Of a stretch of DNA of 11,321 nucleotides, positions 7,343-11,321 are shown in pieces. The stretch comes from Caldilineae bacterium. GTDB taxonomy: Bacteria; Chloroflexota; Anaerolineae; JAAEKA01. Each line of letters begins with the position of its first letter. Position 1 is the stretch's first letter. A program made the position numbers and the translations under genes. The notes beneath the pieces are model-generated. The model saw only the letters and a program-made list of their open reading frames with translations. It did no database searches and was not told where the DNA came from. Location of the stretch: contig JACKBK010000067.1 in the NCBI GenBank assembly GCA_020634555.1, forward strand, positions 1-11,321. The letters are read 5' to 3'.

Positions 7343-7559
7343 GAAATCTCCTATGAACAGCAGGTCGTCGGAACGCACAAGTGGCAAGCACCCTGCTTTC
7401 GCCCGATTTCAGCAGCCAGGGTGCATCCATGCAGGTATCCCGCGCAGGCAGGAATCCAGAGTCGGAAAGAGAGTGGATTCGCGCCCTTGCGGCGCAAAAT
7501 TTGACGGGGCGGGTAAGGCTGAGCAGTCGCGTCCGATGTGTGCAGGTTGGTTGGTGTTA
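7343..7559 (-). other. Structured 5' leader of the M6 gene
   Basis: About 216 nt lie between the expected transcription start (near 7559, just past the TATAAT) and the M6 ATG. In transcription order it holds these potential hairpins: 7495-7481 (5-bp stem, 5-nt loop), 7480-7452 (7-bp stem, 15-nt loop) and 7424-7388 (8-bp stem GCACCCTG/CAGGGTGC, 21-nt loop). The Shine-Dalgarno sequence AGGAG (7352-7348) comes next. I recognise no known riboswitch or T-box consensus. A long structured leader could regulate translation or mRNA stability of this secreted protein; that is inference. I see no convincing gene in it. Confidence 0.5.
7348..7352 (-). promoter_or_regulatory. Shine-Dalgarno site fixing the M6 protease start
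   Basis: CTCCT on the + strand reads AGGAG on the coding strand, 5 nt before ATG 7342. It is the strongest ribosome binding site near this gene and decides in favour of this start over the upstream TTG at 7387, because it directly precedes the signal peptide. Confidence 0.8.
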
Positions 7560-7565
7560 CCAGAG

Positions 7566-7594
7566 ATTATAGCGGAGGCAGCAGGCATTGTCAA
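7566..7594 (-). promoter_or_regulatory. Perfect consensus sigma-70 promoter for the M6 gene
   Basis: On the - strand, TTGACA (7594-7589) is followed by exactly 17 nt and then TATAAT (7571-7566). Both hexamers and the spacing match the housekeeping sigma factor optimum. It sits 17 bp past the S8 terminator tail and points into the M6 gene, so M6 probably has its own transcription unit. Such an exact match is unlikely by chance in this GC-rich setting. Confidence 0.85.
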
Positions 7595-7610
7595 TGACGT
7601 TGGCAGGCAG

Positions 7611-7649
7611 AAAAAAAGCGGAGGCTGCCAATAAGCAACCTCCGCTTTT
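7611..7649 (-). terminator. Intrinsic terminator of the S8 protease gene
   Basis: Inverted arms 7614-7624 and 7639-7649 (11 bp, core GCGGAGG/CCTCCGC) enclose a 14-nt loop. In the - direction the stem ends in seven T residues (7617-7611), a good rho-independent signal 46 nt after the S8 stop (7695). The + side also has a short TTTT. Confidence 0.88.
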
Positions 7650-7694
7650 AGTTTCAGAGTAAGTCCAGCAATCAGCCAGACTTATATGCTTGGA

Positions 7695-8675
7695 TTAGTT
7701 GTCCGTGCGGTAGTAGACCCGGATGTAGCCGAGCTTGGAGGGATCCCAGTACTCCTTGGTGGCCAGGCCATAGTGCACGCCTGACTCGTTGATGCTGGAG
7801 TTGATCAGGAAGCCCTGGTTCAAACCGCTGCGCAGCATGTCCTGCACGGCGGCGGTGATGTCCAGCCGCAGCCAGGTGCCGATCTTGCCGGAACCCAGGT
7901 GGTTGGGCGTGCCGCCGGGACCGTAGTCGCCGCCGGGCATGGTCCATGGCATCCACCAGTTGACTGCGTAGGGCATCCACTCGGTGGTGGCCGGGTGTGC
8001 CGTCACGTTCTGCAGCACCGACTCTGACCAGTTGCCGAACTTGCGTCCTTCGGTGACGTAGAGGTAGAGCCATGCCTGGTCCACCGGCGAGTCCGTCGGG
8101 ATGCCGTTCAGCGGCGTGTGGACGACCGGGCGCATCTGGTCGTAGAAGCCGACCCACATGGTCTGGTCGGAGCCGTAGTACATGCTGGGCTGGGTGCCGT
8201 TGATGTAGCTGTCGCGGTCCACGTTGAAGCGGCGTGAGCGCTCGACCGGGTAAGTGGAGTTGTCCACGATGGTCAGGGTATCGCTGTCGAAGCTGGTGAC
8301 GAAGGTGGCGCCGTTGAAGAGCGCTACCGAAGTCTGAACTTCGCCGCTGCTGGTCGTGACCTTGACGGCGAAGCCGAAGTCCACGGTCTCGCCGGTGGGG
8401 AACTGACCTGCCCAGGCCACAGCCACTACATCGTCGGGCGAGCGGCCCTCAGCCGCGTCGGCCAGGCTGGGCAGACCCTTCTCGGCCGCCAGTTGAGCGG
8501 CGTAGGCAGCCGTCAGCGGGTAGGCGCCGCCGTAGGCGCTGCCCATGACGTACTCGGTGTCAGGATCGATGGGCGCCATGAACAGCGCGTCGTCCAACGT
8601 TGCAGAGCTGTTGGTGGCGCTGACATCGATGTCGATGTAGGTGCCCATGACCACCGGGTTGGTGCTGGGCGTCTG
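7695..8675 (-). repeat. Copy B of the duplicated C-terminal module (in the S8 gene)
   Basis: 981 bp colinear with 3593-4573, from a shared QTPSTNPVV to the stop codon, in direct orientation about 4.1 kb away. The highly conserved part is 7695-8261. At the DNSTYPV junction (about 8262) similarity falls sharply in both protein and DNA. Both copies end their host gene in the same frame, so the module behaves as an exchangeable C-terminal cassette. Confidence 0.93.
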
Positions 8676-11321
8676 GCTAACCGTTCCGGCCAACTCTCCT
8701 TCAGCAACCATGACCGTCGCGCTGGTGGTTTCCACCATGCTGCCGGGGTTGTCGGTGATGCTCTCGACGTTGTTGGTCAACTCGGTGCCGGCCGCAACGC
8801 CGCCATCAACTGTTGCCTGATAGGTGATGGTGACAGGTTCCTGGCCGGAGGCTACCAAGTCGAAGCAGATCGCCATGCCATCGGTGACGGCGATGTCGTT
8901 GTAGTACACCTGGACGCCTTCAGTGGCATCCACGTTCTCAAGACCGACGGTCCCGGGTGCAACGTCGCCGTTGAGGTTGTCGTAAGCAAAGATGTACTCG
9001 TACCAACTGTCCGATGCTTCGTAGCGCGCCAGCATCTCGAAGTCGTAGTAGGTGCCCGAGCCGGCCGGCCAGTCCTCGATGTTGTCGTACTCGATGATGG
9101 CTGCCGAAGGAATGCCGCCGCTGGTCAGGTTGGCCAGGGTAACGCCGCTGTTGGTAGCCGCATCGTAGACGATTTCCATATCACGCCAGAACATTGCCAT
9201 CAGGTTGTTGGGTTCGGCGGGATCAGGAATCATGGTGTTATCCCAGGGATTCGCACCCGGGGAACCTGGATCGAAGAAGGCGAATCCGTCGTCGGTGAAG
9301 TTGATCAGCTCGCCCTGCGACTGGCCGAAGAAGTCGAAGTCTCCGCCCGATGGGTCCCAGCTATAAGCGACGGTATCGCCGCTGATGCCGGGATCGGTGG
9401 TCAGGCCGTAGGCTTCAAGGTTGACGTAGGCGCCGCTGTTGGCCAGTGGCATGGTGCAGGCTGCGTCGTCGTTGCTTGTAGACACTGCGTAGGTCGCACC
9501 AGGCACACCCACCAGGCCGTTCCAGGTCAGCGTGCTCCCGGAGACATCAACTGTGCCGCTGCTGGCAGATGCCGAACCGGGCACGTAGGTCATGCCGGCG
9601 GGCATCGTGTCGGTCAGCGTGTAGCTCAGGTCCACGTCGGTGATGTTCGGCTGGACCGAGATGGTGTAAGCAACCGTCTCGCCAGGCATTGCTTCGCTGA
9701 CGCTGGCCGCTTTGCTGACGTCGTCCTCGATGCGGTACAGATTCACATCCACGGTGCCGATGTCGCCGGCCGTGGCGGCTGAGGTACCGAGAGTGAACGA
9801 ACCGTACCAGATGTCGCCAGCCTTGTTGTCGGCCAGGTCGTAGTAGATGGTCACATCGAAGGGTTCGAGGGCGCCGACGCTGGTCGGGCCGTCGATCGAC
9901 ATGTTGCCGGCGTCGCCGCCGACCACGCCCAGAGCCAGTCCGATGTCGTCAGGCTGGTCGGCCGAGCCGGCCCAGTTCTGTACCAGCACCCAGTAAGTGC
10001 CAGCCGGCGGATCGTCTGTGGTCAGATATTCCTGCCATGAACCGCTGGTGCTGCTGCCTAGCTGCGTTGCTGCGCTGGGCGTATCACCCGATCCCCAGAA
10101 CAGGTCGACGTCCGGGGCGTCGGAATAGGTAATCTCGGCGACCATGCGGCTGCTGTCAGCCGGCACGTCAAAGGTCATCCACCAAACCTGATCGAGGTTG
10201 TCATAGACATCGCCATTGGTCGGATCCTCGTACAGCGAGATGTCGTACTGGCTGGCCTTGGCGAGACCGAACGCCTCGTAGGTCATGTCGTTGGTGGGGA
10301 CCGTGGTCAGGCCGACCACCGTCTGCGAGCCGGCATCACGGCGGGTGGTGATGTCAACCATCTCGGGGATGTCGCCGGTGGTGGGCTGTACCGCGATCGG
10401 CATCGCAGCATCGGACACATCCGCGGTGTCCGGGCTCAGCATCAGCTTACCGAAGTACCACTCATCCGAGTTCAGCGCACTTACATCGACCGAGACGGTG
10501 ATTTCCTGCGTGCCGCCGGCTGCCAGGACGAAGTTGTCCGGGGTGATGTTGCCAGTCATGCCCGCGGGCAGATCCATGCTTGCTGTCCAGGTGACGTCGC
10601 CAGCCTGAGTGCTGCGCAGCGTACGGGTCCAACTGCAGGATGAGACACAGGCAGCATTGCCGAAGCTGGCCAGGTTCAGCGTGCGCGGGTCGCCGCCGGT
10701 GCGCGGGTCGGATGCCTGGTAGTTGGCGGTGGTCTCGTTCATCACGAAGCCGGCTTGAGCCGCGTAGCCAAGCTGCACGCGACCGGAGCCCTGGCCGAAC
10801 GGCGTTGCGACCGTGACTCCGTTGTCGTCGATGGTTCCATCGAAGGCGGTAGTCATCAGGGCAGATTGGATCTCGGCGGGCGTCCAGTCAGGATGCAGCG
10901 CCATCATCAGCGCGCCGGAGCCGGCTACGTGCGGGCTGGCCATGGATGTGCCGCTGATCACGTTGTATGAGAAGTCGCCGTCGCCTGCGGGTCCCTGATG
11001 GTAGGCAGCCCAGATGTTGCGTCCCGGCGCGTTGACGCTGGGAACGATCAGATCGGAGAAAAAGCCGCGGTTCGGCCCGCGCGAGCTGGAGGAGGCCATG
11101 ATGTCAGCCAGGCTGTCGTCGATGGTCTTGACACCGCCAGGCAGCGTGCCCATGACCGGGCCGGGAGCGTTGGCGATGTAATCCTCGAGCTGCACAAACG
11201 AATCGAAGTCGATGTGGATGGCAGGCAGGACATGCGGGTCGGCCAGCAACGAGCCGGGCCCGCCGCCGACAGCAGCTGCCTGCGCTAGGACGTAGCCGCC
11301 AGCGCCGCCGTCTTTCACAGT
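7695..11321 (-). CDS. Secreted subtilisin-like (S8) serine protease with PA domain and DNRLRE tail, N-terminal part outside the window
   Basis: The frame is open to the window edge, so the start, signal peptide and the catalytic Asp and His are not in view. Numbering from 11318, residues 1-60 resemble the end of a protease-associated (PA) domain (GGAGGYVLAQ, VLPAIHIDF, LEDYI). SSSSRGPN (77-83) and GTSMASPHVAG (123-133) follow, with nucleophile Ser125 at 10944-10946 intact. An Fn3-like segment (about 200-310), a pre-peptidase C-terminal-like beta domain (about 370-470) and a DUF11-like domain (about 520-610, YTLTDTMPAGMTYVPGS) come next. An unassigned beta-rich domain (about 630-820, INFTDDGFAFFDPG, MFWRDMEIVYD) precedes a second DUF11-like stretch. 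The final 326 residues are the module shared with the M6 gene. It probably cleaves extracellular protein and remains at or near the cell surface, with the tail serving binding or anchoring (inferred). Confidence 0.93.
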   Translation of the reverse strand, partial: TVKDGGAGGYVLAQAAAVGGGPGSLLADPHVLPAIHIDFDSFVQLEDYIANAPGPVMGTLPGGVKTIDDSLADIMASSSSRGPNRGFFSDLIVPSVNAPGRNIWAAYHQGPAGDGDFSYNVISGTSMASPHVAGSGALMMALHPDWTPAEIQSALMTTAFDGTIDDNGVTVATPFGQGSGRVQLGYAAQAGFVMNETTANYQASDPRTGGDPRTLNLASFGNAACVSSCSWTRTLRSTQAGDVTWTASMDLPAGMTGNITPDNFVLAAGGTQEITVSVDVSALNSDEWYFGKLMLSPDTADVSDAAMPIAVQPTTGDIPEMVDITTRRDAGSQTVVGLTTVPTNDMTYEAFGLAKASQYDISLYEDPTNGDVYDNLDQVWWMTFDVPADSSRMVAEITYSDAPDVDLFWGSGDTPSAATQLGSSTSGSWQEYLTTDDPPAGTYWVLVQNWAGSADQPDDIGLALGVVGGDAGNMSIDGPTSVGALEPFDVTIYYDLADNKAGDIWYGSFTLGTSAATAGDIGTVDVNLYRIEDDVSKAASVSEAMPGETVAYTISVQPNITDVDLSYTLTDTMPAGMTYVPGSASASSGTVDVSGSTLTWNGLVGVPGATYAVSTSNDDAACTMPLANSGAYVNLEAYGLTTDPGISGDTVAYSWDPSGGDFDFFGQSQGELINFTDDGFAFFDPGSPGANPWDNTMIPDPAEPNNLMAMFWRDMEIVYDAATNSGVTLANLTSGGIPSAAIIEYDNIEDWPAGSGTYYDFEMLARYEASDSWYEYIFAYDNLNGDVAPGTVGLENVDATEGVQVYYNDIAVTDGMAICFDLVASGQEPVTITYQATVDGGVAAGTELTNNVESITDNPGSMVETTSATVMVAEGELAGTVSQTPSTNPVVMGTYIDIDVSATNSSATLDDALFMAPIDPDTEYVMGSAYGGAYPLTAAYAAQLAAEKGLPSLADAAEGRSPDDVVAVAWAGQFPTGETVDFGFAVKVTTSSGEVQTSVALFNGATFVTSFDSDTLTIVDNSTYPVERSRRFNVDRDSYINGTQPSMYYGSDQTMWVGFYDQMRPVVHTPLNGIPTDSPVDQAWLYLYVTEGRKFGNWSESVLQNVTAHPATTEWMPYAVNWWMPWTMPGGDYGPGGTPNHLGSGKIGTWLRLDITAAVQDMLRSGLNQGFLINSSINESGVHYGLATKEYWDPSKLGYIRVYYRTDN

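Noticed and set aside
7343..7387. Longer M6 protein starting at TTG 7387
   Set aside because: The extra 15 residues precede a normal signal peptide, and the Shine-Dalgarno AGGAG is placed for ATG 7342.
6921..7430. Overlapping 169-codon - strand frame starting in the M6 leader
   Set aside because: No ribosome binding site; it runs out of frame through the M6 coding start and encodes no recognisable motif.
8493..9782. 429-codon + strand open frame opposite the S8 gene
   Set aside because: Same reason: antisense to recognisable protease accessory domains, His/Val/Gly-rich product typical of a reverse-frame shadow, no ribosome binding site seen.
1..11321. CRISPR array, tRNA/rRNA genes, insertion sequences, phage genes
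   Set aside because: No regular spacer-repeat structure, cloverleaf, transposase or phage motif was seen. The large direct repeat is a coding module, not a mobile element with terminal repeats.

Overview
The window looks like a GC-rich bacterial chromosome segment. The organism may be a Chloroflexota (filamentous Chloroflexi-like) bacterium. That is inference, based on the pgeF/ylmE/proC/ylmG gene set, a small Thr/Pro-rich lipoprotein, and two very large secreted proteases carrying DUF11-like and DNRLRE-type domains. No rRNA or other taxonomic marker is present to confirm it.

Left part, + strand (1-3424): a compact housekeeping cluster. It runs from the 3' part of pgeF (YfiH/YlmD, laccase-fold), through yggS/ylmE (PLP homeostasis), proC (pyrroline-5-carboxylate reductase) and yggT/ylmG (small two-helix membrane protein), to a 153-residue predicted lipoprotein with an unassigned C-terminal domain. 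The pgeF-yggS gap (774-947) holds a pair of near-palindromic sites forming a 12-bp inverted repeat. The yggS-proC gap (1683-1843) holds a degenerate TCACGTT heptamer array. proC and yggT are 5 nt apart, and the lipoprotein follows yggT by 22 nt. The cluster ends at a perfect 17-bp-arm hairpin (3457-3491) that probably terminates transcription from both sides.

Right part, - strand (3593-11321): two giant secreted hydrolases in tandem. Downstream in transcription is a complete 1249-residue M6/immune-inhibitor-A-like protein (3593-7342). Its expected HExxH zinc motif reads EEFEH. Upstream is the 3' portion of a PA-domain subtilisin (S8) protease (7695 to the window edge, 1207+ residues in view), with an intact GTSMASPHVAG serine motif. 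Each appears to have its own transcription unit. The 352-bp gap (7343-7694) holds, in transcription order, an S8 terminator, a perfect TTGACA-N17-TATAAT promoter, a roughly 216-nt leader with several potential hairpins, and a good Shine-Dalgarno sequence before the M6 gene.

The most striking observation is that the two proteases, of unrelated catalytic classes, end in the same colinear 326-residue module (DUF11-like segment plus DNRLRE/CBM96-like domain). By hand count the module is about 59% identical over its first ~140 residues, then jumps to about 89% over the last 188. It includes a 65-nt stretch that is identical in DNA. This fits recent gene conversion or domain sharing of a common surface-targeting or binding tail. 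The pair may act together in extracellular protein degradation, but that is inference.
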